From contig WELB01000051.1 in assembly GCA_009602725.1 (NCBI GenBank), positions 7,082 to 67,326 of the forward strand: a stretch of 60,245 nt of DNA, in the 5' to 3' direction. The notes below the pieces were generated by a model. It did no database searches. It saw only the letters and a program-made list of their open reading frames with translations, and was not told the origin of the DNA. How positions within the stretch are numbered: the first letter of the stretch is position 1; each line of letters opens with the position of its first letter. A program made the translations under genes and the position numbers. Source of the DNA: Spirogloea muscicola (taxonomy: Eukaryota > Streptophyta > Zygnematophyceae > Spirogloeales > Spirogloeaceae). This document shows, one piece after another, positions 1 to 10,222 of this stretch.

Positions 1-340
1 CTTCGTGCCGGGAGAGCCCTCGCTGCTGCCTCTGGCTCTGTCCAGGGGACCCACTTCCAGGACCCTAGCCTCTCTGATTTGCGGCTGCTTAGCAGGGGTT
101 ACTGAGTAATTTGTAGCTGCTTTCTTTCTTTGTGTGCTTTGGTTTCTTAGCGCTTCCTCTGGCTTCCTCTGGCCCCCTTCTCGTTCTTTGTTCATTCTTT
201 CGCGTGATACAGTTGGGGCCCGCCACGCTGAAGTTGCGGGCCTCTGAAGTAAAAGACTTGCTGTTTCATTTTCTCTTCTCTATGGGCGAGCCCTTTCTTC
301 TTTCCTATGGGCGCTCACTTTCTTCTCCAGAAGGAAAGTG
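1..340 (+). mobile_element. LINE 3'-end fragment with tail
   Basis: Positions 75-110 encode a C-terminal SDLRLLSRGY followed by a stop, the signature end of the LINE families in this window. The tail (about 148-340) carries the recurrent unit beginning TTAGCGCTTCC, seen again near 6243, 26100-26160, 26385 and 54325. No RT or endonuclease domain is present, so this is a 5'-truncated dead copy or chimera. The boundary with the next fragment is approximate. Confidence 0.55.
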
Positions 341-344
341 GCTC

Positions 345-665
345 TCCCCAGAGAGAGAGAGAGAAAATCTCGTGTATTTGAAACAAACTACGGCAAGCAC
401 ATCTCAAGATCTACAGAACCCTCAGCAGGATGACCCGCTCAGTAACCACGGGTCAAAACATAAAGGTCGCTAATCGATGTATGAAAACTACATGTCATAT
501 ACGAAGCCATTCTGCCACCAACTACAGCTCGCCCAGCTTTCTGGTGCAAGGCATTAGCCTGAGCACGCTGCAAACAGGCCAAAATTCGTCGTCGCAAGAA
601 CGACAGATATGCAGCTGGCAAGCCCATCTCAGCCGGAAACGCATCTGCACGTCGTGAGTAGCCTA
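345..665 (-). mobile_element. LINE family A 3' end (5'-truncated)
   Basis: Read on the minus strand, this encodes the last ~70 residues of a LINE polyprotein (GLPAAYLSFLRRR, then ANALHQKAGRAVVGGR, ending SDLYVLTRGY-stop). It is closely similar to the longer copy at 54293-55069. The stop codon lies in the loop of an inverted repeat at 431-455 (TGACCCG / CGGGTCA). The 3' tail follows, with a TATTTGAAACAAAC segment shared with 1950 and 26060. It is a truncated, non-autonomous copy. Confidence 0.75.
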
Positions 666-1935
666 GATTGGCAAAATTCTCCCAAAGAGAGAAAGGCGCT
701 TCCAGGAGACGGCGGTGGCTGGGAGCGGCCAGCCCAGAAAAAAGAATTGACAAGATCCAAAGGGGCCAGATTGTAGTGGGACGGCCGGCCGGCTGATTGG
801 GGGCGAGATGACGGAGTAAGTGACCGCAACGGGCATCCACATTTTGGGTTGTATCATAATTGCTGCAATCAATGCTCACTGCAAAGTTTCACTGCTGGAA
901 GATCAGCGAGCACCATCCAATGAACAGTAAAATGTCCTGGAGATAAGTGGTTATCAAGCTGCAAATGGAGACAAAATGCGTCACATGTTGCTATTGATCC
1001 CCACTGTTGTGTGTCTGCGTAGTCTGTAGTTGCTGCGCATGTCAGATTGTATTTCCTCTGGAACCCTATTTGTAATCATTTAGCACTACTTCTGAAACAT
1101 TTAACTTGAGAGGCAACACATACATAAAGCCCTGCACCACGCTGACATGCCAGCAGTAGCCAACAAGACGTAATTATTGTGACAGAGCTACCGGGGATCT
1201 GGCGGACCATCACCAAGCAGTACAATGCAGCAAGATCTGAGAGCTATCTTTAGGTGCTGAAAAGTGAACGCTGAGGAACAAGATGACTATGCGCTTTTGT
1301 ATTCACGTGCAAGATCATCCTGGCATGGAGGCTGATCTTATGCAATGCGTTAAGGTGTTACTGAGGTCATCCACACACTCTCGTCTGCCCAGTATCTCGT
1401 TGATGCAAGTCATCCTTCTCTTTGACACAGAACATTACTATACATGACAGAGGTGCAAAGCAAGGATGTGATCAACAGTGCACCTCGAGACAGCTACTGT
1501 GACAGGTCAAGAACGAAGAAGAAGACAACTTCATTGATCTCACCCATGACGTCCAATCTGTGTAGTCAATGTCGCAGTGTAGACAGTGGTACCACCACAA
1601 GAAAGAAGAGAGAATCTTCCAGTAGAGGGCGATGGCTGTGGAAGGGCCCTGGCACCTTGCGGTGCTCCTCAGCTCGTCAAGCGTTGACTGCCTGTATGCA
1701 AATACCAACAATAAGTGGAAAGGAGTATGAGTAATCTCATGGAGCACTTGACAAAGAGAAGGCAAATGTGCACCAGAGAAGAAAGGCAAGCGCAAACACA
1801 GTGTAACTGCATTGTCTTTCCCCAGAACATTTCATCAGCCCAATAAGAATGTGGTTGTAGGAGGTTGCGGTCCAACTTATGAATTCCTGCAGGCCTTGTG
1901 CACCCTTACAGACCAAGCTTGCTTGCACAGGCCCG
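666..1935. other. intergenic, no gene recognised
   Basis: Only short open frames without recognisable motifs are present. A GGCTGG/CCAGCC hairpin near 717-736 resembles the tail hairpins of the local LINEs, so part of this stretch is probably old repeat. I see no other structure. Confidence 0.5.
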
Positions 1936-2085
1936 CGGAAAAGATTTCGTGTATTTGAAACAAACGAAGGCCAAAGGCCAAGTACAAAGGCAAGCACATC
2001 TAAAGACCTACATAATCTACAGCAGATTGACCCGCTCAGCAACCACGGGTCAAAACATGAAGGTCGCTAGTCGATGCCTGAATAC
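1936..2085 (-). mobile_element. LINE family A 3' tail with hairpin
   Basis: The minus strand carries the last codons (ISDLHVLTRG-like region), the inverted repeat TGACCCG/CGGGTCA at 2028-2052, and a 3' tail containing a GGCC-AAA-GGCC hairpin and the TATTTGAAACAAAC segment. The loop of the main hairpin differs by one base from most copies (a C where others have T), while both stem arms are unchanged. It abuts the Copia remnant that starts near 2088. Confidence 0.7.
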
Positions 2086-2088
2086 TAG

Positions 2089-2433
2089 ATGTATAGAGGC
2101 AGAGTACATGGCTTCTACTGCAGCAGCAAAGGGGCAACCTGGTTGAGAAGACTACTTCAAGAATGTGGGTTTCTCTCTTCATCTGGTGCAACTACTCTGT
2201 TTAGTGATAGGCAAGGCAGTATTGCATTGATCAAGAATCCTGTCTACCATGCCCGTACCAAGCATATAGAGATACAACATCATTTTGTTAGAGAGAAAGT
2301 AGAAGAAGGAGTCATCAGAATGCAGTATTGCAGTGATACTAATATGACTGCAGATATTCTGACCAAGGGGTTGCCTAAGCCCAAGTTTGATAGATGTAGA
2401 GATCTACTAGGTTTAGCTGATTCACATATTTAG
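2089..2433 (+). pseudogene. Ty1/Copia RNase H C-terminal remnant
   Basis: The 114-residue frame reads as the very end of a Copia-type pol. It has an EAEY-like start (IEAEYMAST in the overlapping frame at 2092), SDRQGSIALIKNP, the near-invariant KHIEIQHHFVRE block, and the ADILTKGLP motif close to the stop. Integrase, RT and most of RNase H are missing upstream, and the first ~20 residues are split between two frames, so this is a dead 3' fragment. Just after the stop, a purine-rich GTGGGAGTG followed by TGTTGA looks like a polypurine tract and LTR start. Family assignment is from the motifs; inactivity is inferred from the truncation. Confidence 0.85.
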
Positions 2434-2439
2434 TGGGAG

Positions 2440-2700
2440 TGTTGATTATATAAATATGGTGAATCAGTGGGTGGGTAGAATCACTCACTACGCCTATTCT
2501 TCTATGCCGATGAGAAACTCCCTAGATAAGGGGAGGCCCCAGCAGGGCGCATTATTGGCCCAAACACTCTTGTGGCTCTGTGTGCGGCTAGGCGAGGCGC
2601 TGGATGCGAGACAGCTCTGTGTGCGACGAGACAGCGCTGTGTGCGCGACGACTCTGTGTGCGGTCAGGTGAAGCTGGGTGCTCGCCGACTCTTTGTGACC
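2440..2700 (+). repeat. putative Copia LTR-like stretch
   Basis: It begins TGTTGATTATATAAATATGG directly after the pol stop and purine tract, which is where a 3' LTR would start. It contains a TATATAAATA box-like sequence. No matching second LTR and no clear CA end were found in the window, so the right boundary is arbitrary. Confidence 0.35.
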
Positions 2701-2874
2701 ATGTCTGCATCTGCGCCTAGACGAGGACGGTCTGCTGGTCCTCCGACATCACGACAAGAAGTGGCTGTGAGACAGCAAGGACAGGTACAGAACGTAGATC
2801 GAGAACAGCAAGTTCAGGCTGCAGAGCAAGATAGGCGAGGACAGGTGGAGCAGGATCACTTTCAAGATGTCAGA
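2701..2874 (+). pseudogene. possible gag-like N-terminal fragment
   Basis: An ATG at 2701 opens a polar, Arg/Gln-rich frame (MSASAPRRGRSAGPP, then VRQQGQVQNVDREQQVQ) running into the LINE fragment near 2875. Its place after a putative LTR would suit the beginning of a gag, but there is no zinc knuckle and no recognised primer binding site. This is positional inference only. Confidence 0.25.
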
Positions 2875-2976
2875 TACGAAGCCCTTCTGCCACCAACTAG
2901 AGCTCGGCCAGCTTTCTGGTGCAAGGCATTAGCCTGAGCACGCTGCAAACAGGCCGAAACACGTCGTCGCAAGCGC
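2875..2976 (-). mobile_element. LINE family A fragment lacking its 3' hairpin
   Basis: The minus strand encodes ANALHQKAGRALVGGRRASYLTS, nearly identical to residues close to the C terminus of the copy at 54293-55069. It stops before the SDLYVLTRGY end, and the join to the upstream segment near 2875 is abrupt. Confidence 0.65.
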
Positions 2977-2994
2977 CCCCGCGGGGGGCGCTTG
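2970..2994. repeat. perfect inverted repeat, 11-bp arms
   Basis: CAAGCGCCCCC and GGGGGCGCTTG are exact reverse complements separated by GCG. It lies exactly at the edge of the LINE family A fragment. It could form a very stable hairpin or cruciform. Confidence 0.8.
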
Positions 2995-3234
2995 TTGGTT
3001 GGAACGGGCGGGGCTGCTTGGACATCAGAAAAATGGCGCGAGGCCGCCTTCAGGCGGGCACTGTGTTGGCGTGATATGGTCCCCCATTCTTATAATGCGC
3101 GCCTTCCTTGCCTTGGATCGTTACCAATCACCGCTTTGGCGAGCAACCGCTGGCTGGCAATTCCTGAGCTCGGCATCAGGCCGCACCTGCAATGGCGACG
3201 CCCTCCCGCCGCGAGGCCAGAAGCGCCTCCAAAT
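2995..3234. other. no gene recognised
   Basis: Moderately GC-rich sequence between LINE fragments. Two overlapping short open frames lack motifs and are probably chance. Confidence 0.5.
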
Positions 3235-3545
3235 GGAATGCGTGTATATTAAGAGATGGGGAGGCCATGTGTGGCCAAGTACATAGGCAAGCACATTGGA
3301 CAAATGTACGTCACCTGCTGCTAAGATGGCCCGCTCAGTAACCACGAGTCAGCACATAGAGGTCGCTAGCTGACGCTCGAATACCGGACGGCAATTGACT
3401 AGCTCTTGTGCCAGCAGCTAAGGCTCGACCAGCTTTCTGATGCAGAGCATACGCCTGAGCTCGTTGCAGACAGGTTGACACTCGACGTCGCAGAAATGAC
3501 AGATAGGCTGCCGGCATACCCATCTGGGCTGGGAGCATATCCTCG
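3235..3545 (-). mobile_element. LINE family A 3' end with diverged hairpin
   Basis: The minus strand encodes AYLSFLRRRVSTCLQRAQ, then ALHQKAGRALAAGTRAS, then SASDLYVLTRGY-stop. The 3' hairpin region at 3327-3352 keeps most pairs, with one G.U wobble and one mismatch. The tail contains GGCCA-TGTG-TGGCC near 3262, one of the GGCC hairpins. Confidence 0.7.
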
Positions 3546-3549
3546 CGTC

Positions 3550-4086
3550 GTGCATATCCCAGACTCGCTATGTTCTCGAGGAAGCGCCGGGCCCTGCGCT
3601 GCTGAGGCGCGCCGGCGGCGAGAGAGGGAGTCCGGGCGCTGCCAGTGGCGGCCTTTCGGCCCGTTTGACCTTGTTTCTGGGCTGGCCATTCAAGCCCCGC
3701 CCCCTTTTGAAGAGCTCACTCATTGATAGCTGACCAAGCCTCACAGCTGCCGCTCGCACCCGCTCGTCGTTCTGCTGCGCGGTCATTGAACCCCTCTGCA
3801 CCTTCTCTTCCTCTTCTTCTGCGCTTGCTCCAAAGCAGAGCTCCATACCGTCTGGAGGAGCGCACTGTTATCTCGAGCCATCGTGGTGAGGTCAAGCACA
3901 GCTTCAGCCCTTCTTGGTTCATGCAGGAGAAGGGGTGCACCAGGTATTTCTCTTCCAACAGCAACAGAGTAAGGGAAAAACCTCGTCAATTGACAAGGTG
4001 CACACCTACGTGCTCAGTGGCAGTCCCACTGTACAAAGAGGGCCACTATACAAGCGGATAGATACGACACAGAACACAGTTGACAT
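3550..4086. other. LINE-tail remnant and 3' flank of next gene
   Basis: Positions 3670-3720 contain the GGGCTGG / AGCCCC tail unit followed by GAAGAGCTCACT, also seen at 21150-21195. The remainder up to 4086 has no recognisable coding sequence and is the downstream flank of the minus-strand gene ending at 4087. Confidence 0.45.
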
Positions 4087-5796
4087 TCAGTTCCAGGGAG
4101 CCAGCACCCAAGCTTTCACGATCTCGCTGGCCAAGGCAACTTTGGCAGCAAGGTCAGGGTCGACACCCTGCAAGGTGCTCACTGCTAGTTGCGTGACCTG
4201 CGCAATTGCTGAGATCAGCGCTATATTGCGCATGCGCTTGAACAGCCTCACGAGCTCTCCTGCCATCACTATCATGATCTCTTCCTGCTTCTCCAAGGCG
4301 GTTAGAGCATCTTCCTGCATGAAAAGCTGAGCAGTCGGTGTGAGAAAGAGAGAGAAGGCGCGTGAAGTGAACTCGCGAAGACCGCAACAAGGGCAGCATC
4401 TGTAGGACAATTTGTCATCTACAAGGGAAAATGTGGAGGACTGCAATCAGGACACGCTTGCAAACTTGCTACTTTGCTTGGAGACAAGGTAACAGACAGC
4501 CGCATGCAGCCACCTTGAGAAGAGGTATGAAGTTTCAGTTTCCTAGCTCCACTTCTTTAGGAACCTTCATCGACCAATCTCCGAAAGACTCTTTGAGTAT
4601 CCGAAAGCTGGTAGTGGACCATGTGAGCAACGTACCTGTGGCTCAATTGCCAGTTTCACGATGTCAAGCATTGGCTTGCGTGCTTGATAAGCCAAATAAG
4701 CTATGGCAATGTAGTCGACAGCACTGAGCATCATGATCAATTTGCTCCAGTCGGGGGGCTGCGATCTGAAAACCTACACAAGCCCACAGAAAACCCACCT
4801 TCTGTAGTAAATCAAGATGGTGTACCGCAGAGCCTACTTGTTGATAGCGTAAGCAACCTCCAAGAAAGTGCCAGCTCTTGGCAAGCCACTTGAAGAAGAT
4901 TGGTAGTGCGTATATGTGACACTGAGAGACGCGTGTCTGTCACTTTGGGTGCTTCACATGTCCCAACTGCTGAAGGACAATCAGCAGCTTCGCTCTTGCC
5001 GCATTCCTCGTACAAGGCACACGGCCATTTATTATCAAGCACGATCTTACGCCAAGTCGAAGACAATTTCCAACTGACCTGAATGAGAGGACCCACGACA
5101 CCCCTCATTGCAGCAAACAATGCGCAGCTCATAGCCACTTGATATAGAGCATCGGCAACTTCCTTCACCCTTGCACGCTTCAGCTTTTCCACGAAGCGAA
5201 AAAGTCCCAGGAGCTCCGAGCTCACTCGCATTGTATATCCATGGTGCGAGCCCAATGTGGACTGCCACTGGCAAGTAACACGTAAAAGTGAGATTCAGTA
5301 GCAAGTATGAACAGTACTTCTTTGCATGCATCATGAGAGGGATCACTGGCGCAGCCCCAGTGAAGGTCTGCCATCACTGATCAGTTACCGGGTCCATGAT
5401 GCCATGAGAGCCTGATTCGTGCTCTTGGATGACCACGGGCAGCTTGCTCCCCTCAGAGAGATCGTGCAGAACAGCCGCTACGTTGTCACCTGCCGAATGC
5501 AGGCCGCCGTGGCTCTCGGCCACCAGGGGGCTGCCAGGCAGCTTGCCTCGCCTGCAGAGCCGCCGTCTAGCTGCTCTCTGCGAGGCCTGCCTGGTCCAGC
5601 TCGGCCGCAGGCGGAGCACGTTTCCAATTCCCGTTTCTCGTTGGCCTTGGCGAGCATGAGAGAGCCACTGAGCTGCCGCTCGAGCAGCAGGGCGGCAGGA
5701 CTGCAGCCGCTGCGCCGCTCGAGGCTGCCGCTGAGGCTGGACGCTGCTGCCGGATATGGGCGCCGCACTCCGCCCAATGTGCAGGAGGCGGCTCAT
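4087..5796 (-). CDS. unrecognised multi-exon protein, helical/membrane-like
   Basis: I do not recognise the family. A plausible model on the minus strand has these exons. Exon 1 (about 5796-5391) is Arg/Ala-rich at its N terminus, possibly a transit peptide, and ends HGIMDP at a CCG|GTAACT donor. Exon 2 (about 5267-5081) begins WQSTLGSHHGY, contains LLGLFRFVEKLKRARVKEV, and ends GVVGPLIQ before CAG|GTCAGT. One or two exons lie near 4840-4900. The next exon, near 4765-4636, has PPDWSKLIMMLSAVDYIAIAYLAYQ before CAG|GTACGT. A last exon of about 4325-4087 contains EKQEEIMIVMAGELVRLFKRM and ends VKAWVLAPWN-stop. Several segments are amphipathic or hydrophobic helices. Exon borders in the middle are uncertain. 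The start is the first Met of a GC-rich first exon; the coiled-coil gene begins 770 bp away on the other strand. Confidence 0.5.
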
Positions 5797-6568
5797 GCCC
5801 GACGCCGAAAGCCTACATAGGCCGCCAATGCCGCCGCCGCCGCCACCGTCGCCGTCGCTGCCGGCAGCGGCCGAGCGGCCTAAGTGGCGTCAGGCCAGAG
5901 GAGACAAGCTCAGGACTTGCTGCAGCGGTCAATGGCATACGCGTTGCATCTGCGTGCCGGTCGCGCTTGGGCTGCAGCCTCTGGCTGCAGACGGGAATGG
6001 AGTGTGTACTGAGTGGAGGGCCTGAGTGGCCCAGTACAAGGCAAGCACATTGTCAAATGTACATAACCTGCAGCTAAGCTGACCCGCGCAGTAACCACAC
6101 GAGTCAGGGGGACTCGCTACCCGGAGACCAGTTTCTCTGACCAGCGCTGCTCAATGAGAAGCGATCTTCAAAATGACGGATGCTGAGCACCAGTGGCCAC
6201 TTGAGTTGCCGTGTGCTTTAGCTATTTCTGTGCTTGTTTTCCTTAGTGCTTCCCCTGGCCCCTTCTCGTCCTTTGTTCATTCTTTTCTGGGCTGGCTTTT
6301 CCAGCCCCTATCCTCGATGGGCGAGCCCTTCTTCTTTAGCGCTTTTCTGGCCCCTTCGGACCTTCTTCATTCGTTTTCTGGGCTGGCGTATCGCCCTCTA
6401 CTGGAAGAGTCCTCCACACCTCAGAACGGGGCCTCAGACACTACATCTGCTCATCTACGGAACGGTTTGCGGATGCCCCCAGGACCGGCTGGGCCCGCTG
6501 AATCAGCCATATGGTGGAGTCTATTGCCGGACACGCGCAGGAAGAGGCGCTCGCTTCGTGACTTGGCC
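5797..6568. mobile_element. LINE fragments between two divergent genes
   Basis: 5940-5990 (+) is a short LINE C-terminal piece (LHLRAGRAWAAASG-like). 6000-6110 (-) is a family A tail with a GGGCC-TGAGT-GGCCC hairpin near 6018 and the main 3' hairpin at 6079-6106, with an enlarged loop. 6240-6440 (+) is the TTAGCGCTTCC tail unit, including a GGGCTGG-CTTTT-CCAGCCC hairpin near 6290. These pieces occupy what would be the shared promoter region of the two flanking genes. Confidence 0.6.
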
Positions 6569-9062
6569 ATGGCGGCGGCGCCTGACGCCGCGGGCGCGNC
6601 GGCGGCCGGCCGCGGCCGCGCGTGGGAGGCCCTGGCGGCGTCCATCTCGGCGGCGTCGTCGGCCGAGCCCGATGCCCCCGCTTGCTCGGCTCCGCCGGCT
6701 CCGGCGACGGCTGGCGAGCGCGCCGGGAGCCCTGGGAGCGGCGCCGACGAGGTGAATGGCGTCGAGGCCTTGGCCATTTCTGCACTGCCGGATGTGTCAC
6801 AGTAGCCGGCCATGCCATCGCCACGCTGCCGTCACCATCTCGACGACATGGCAAGCTTCGAGCCGCTCAGCGCGGCGTCGCACGTCGAGGACAGCCAGAG
6901 CGTCGTCTCGGCGGCTTCTAACGTACGACGGCCTTGCTGCAGGCCGACCACGATTGGCTGCTGCTGAGCGCGCGGGAGGCCGAGAAGCGCGCCATGCGGG
7001 CCAGCCAGGAGCTCGCGGAGGAGCGGCAGCTCAGGTTCATCGCCGAGGACGGGACGCGGGTGAGCCGGTGGTGCACGCCATTCTGTTACCGCCGTGACAG
7101 CATGATCGGCGGACGCCCTCAACGACCACTGTTGGCAAGACTGTGTGCCTGATAGTCTGCAGGAGGCGGTACATGCAGCAGTTCGGCTGACGCTTTGAGC
7201 TACTCATCCTGTCCTTAGCAAGGGTCTTACTGGGTTGGCTGAGTAGCTGAAGGCACTGATTTGCCTGATCAACTATCATCTCGGTGCGCCACAACTCGGT
7301 CAGGTCTGCTTGATCTTGTACTGATGCATCGTGTCACCTTCTACTTGGTTAGGCACTGGAGCACGCGCTGAGGACATCCCATGAGGAGCTGCACAAGGAG
7401 AGGGCAGCCAGGAGCCAGCTTGAGAGGAAGGTGAGGCTAACCTTCGTGGTTCTCTATGCCTGCATTGGCGGGCTTACTCGCCCTCAGGATCCTGGTCATG
7501 TGTGTGAAGGTTGCCTCGGCAGGCATTTGCAGGTCTTGGAGAACCTGTCTGCCGAGGCACAGCTGCTTGCAGCTCTGGAAGATGAGCAGAGAGCAAGGGA
7601 GGCTGCCGAGACATCGCTTCTGACATTGGAAAGATTGGTTGCTGAGACCGGTTCTCACCTCAAACAGCTTCAGCACTCCTGTCAGCAGCAGCTTGTACAG
7701 GTCAGCATGTCATACATTGCCTTCAACCCGGATATAGGAATGGTCATTGGTATGTGGGGGTCATCTTTACTTTGGGGTCTAGCATCACGTTGTTGTTGGT
7801 GGACCCTCAGAGAGGTGCTTCTCCACTGCAGATACAGCAACTGCAGCGCAGGATGAGTGATGCACAGGGCCTTTCCTGTACACCTGGAAGTTTCATGCAG
7901 ACTGGTGATCACTGGAATAGCAGACAGCAACATACCCATGATACTTCAGGTGTTGCTTTTGTGCCAATCGTCCCTTCTGATTGTAATCGCTCCTCTTGCA
8001 AGGTCTCGTTGTTTTAACATGCTCCTTTAGATTCATGTAAATGTGTTGGATTGTCATGTTGTCATATAGTTGTACTGTCATGCAGGTGCACTAGCGGAAG
8101 TATCCAGAGCTACAGGTGAGAAGGGGTGTGCATCGCAAGCCCCTCTTTTCCCGTCTACCGGCGCCGACGGAGCGTGGTCCTTTCCTCCAAGATGCCGTGG
8201 ACAATCTAGCAACACGTGTCTTGTAAGAAACTCTGTGGCACAGGATACAGGCCGCTACGCTGAGGCTAGAAGTCTCTCTGTTCCCGCCAACTTCCAGCTG
8301 GGGCTCCTTGCAACAGCTGCAAGTGGCATTCCAAGCAGGCACCTTGGCCTTTCAGCAAAATCATGCAGGTCAAGCGAGAGGCCTTGTTGCACTAGCTGCA
8401 CAGAAAGCCGCGGCGGCTTACCTTTGTGCAGTGACTCAAGGATATACGACAACTGCGGGACTGCCTATCTTGATGAGTTACCACGTTCAGGCATGATGGA
8501 CACCACTCAGATGGATGCTCGTGAACCTGCAAACCACCAATCTGGCGACCGTCCAACTCATGGTGCAGCCTGTCCCCTTCTGAGACCAAATGACATCATG
8601 CCTGGCTTTCTTGTTTTGGGTAATTCACTCTTACACACGCCTCCTTGGTGCATTCACCATGCCCACCTGACTGCAAGCCAAAATCCTTGCTGCCGTATGC
8701 CAAGCCCCCACTCACCATCAGGCCACAAGTATCCAGCCATTCGCACACTGAGGCCCTCATATAAGGTGCCCAAAGTGCAATGGGCACGACGCCACTTGCA
8801 GCGGAGCAGTCGGAAGCTGTATGCTGGATCTCTTGTAGCATCTGATAAGAGTACTGCAACTGGCACTCAAGCACTTACAGAATGGTACAACTACATCAAG
8901 GCCTCAGCTAGACATTTCGCACATGCTTCCACGGCGTTGATGATTGCAGCTCTAAGAGCTGCACTTATGGCAGCCACCAAGGCAACAGATGGGCGAGTGC
9001 TGCTGGCAGGTGCCCTGATCTTCTCAGTCTTGTTAGCTATTGCAGTGCAGCCTTACAGATGA
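6569..9062 (+). CDS. coiled-coil protein with C-terminal hydrophobic anchor
   Basis: Spliced plus-strand gene, family not recognised. Supported exons: 6569-6751 (Ala/Ser/Pro-rich start, ends GAG|GTGAAT), 6943-7059 (ADHDWLLLSAREAEKRAMRA...), 7353-7430 (ALEHALRTSHEELHKERAAR...), 7533-7700 (VLENLSAEAQLLAALEDEQ...), 7832-8002, 8095-8222 and one starting at 8298 (WGSLQQLQVAFQAGTLAFQQ...). All join in phase. The heptad-rich Leu/Glu/Lys sequence of exons 2-5 suggests a coiled coil. The last open frame, ending at 9062, has a hydrophobic stretch (LLAGALIFSVLLAIAV) four residues from the stop, which would make it tail-anchored. How the exon at 8298 joins this last frame is unresolved. There is one N at 6599. 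The segment 6812-6922 also reads as protein-like (MASFEPLSAASHVEDSQ) but cannot be joined without a frameshift. Confidence 0.6.
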
Positions 9063-10222
9063 ACAATTGTGACTGACATCAGCCTTCTGCAAGTCAGAAG
9101 CTTCCACTCATTCTTCCGAATGTCCACCAATTTGTGGATGCATCATCGATGACACTGGCATTTGCCGACATTTTGAGCTTTGAAGAGTACTAGCCCTTTC
9201 ACCAAGATAATATTCTCAGCACTGGCTCTGAATCTTCTGAGCGATGCCATGGAGTCTCCGTATCATGACACAGAAGGACTCCAGAATGAATGAATAAGGG
9301 TCTATCCTTAAAAATAAGTGTAAAAGTGTAGATGTATCTGCTGACCTATGCACCAACATCAGAAACCTCTCAGCTTGTGACTCTTAGGCTACTCTATACC
9401 TCAGCAGATACACACATCATAGTTGCATGAGAAGGAGCTCTAAGAGAGATATATATTACATATGTACAAATCAGAAATCACTGGCATCTCCAGCACACCT
9501 GCATATTGTAAAGTGCAAGCTACTATATGTGCTGTACTTGTGCTGCTGTACTCCTGCAGTGGCAGCTCCATCTGCTGCATTTCCTCAGCGCCCAGTTTGA
9601 AGCCTACCTAACAGTCGCAGGTTATCCCAGGTAATACTCAGTAACCTGAAGTGCTCACTGTGAACCACAGGCAGCTGGAATAGCATGTCAATTTCCTGAG
9701 GATGAGATTCTTTCAGGAGCATTGCAAAGGCATGCAGAGCAACAGTATCTCAACCCGACTACCAATGATCAACATTGTTATAATCTTGCCCGCCTACTTC
9801 AAACAGACTGATCATGCAGACAGTCACTTGAGGAATGCTTGCCTTCAGAGCCGTCAATGCAGTTGCTCCCATGAGAGAGGTCCATCATTGATAGCAATAG
9901 ATACTCGTACTGTTAAAGTGCCTGCCAATTAGCAACAGAAAGGTCATCACAGAACAGCCCAACATGGAGCATAAAGGCCATAATCGTTTTCAAGTATTCT
10001 CCAAGTAGCTGGCAAAACTTCTGGATGCAATCCTCATGCCTGTCACTCTAACATGGATGCACTTTCACACAGCCACAAGATTTTGTGTCATGTCCCAAGT
10101 CGAACATCCTACCTGTTGCAGCTTGTCAGCAAAGTCAACTCTTGTGGCAGGTATGCCTTGCTGGGCCATTATGCACAATGAAGACAGAAAGTCCAATACA
10201 TTCAATTTTCACATCCTCATAG
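9063..10222. other. intergenic between two convergent gene ends
   Basis: AT-richer sequence with no coding frame showing motifs. It holds the 3' flanks of the plus-strand coiled-coil gene and the minus-strand PPR-SMR gene. I see no repeat or RNA gene. Confidence 0.55.

Noticed and set aside
8070-9062. Single 330-residue ORF
   Set aside because: It reads through at least one splice donor (8223) and the exon from 8298 is in another frame; only its C-terminal part is likely real.
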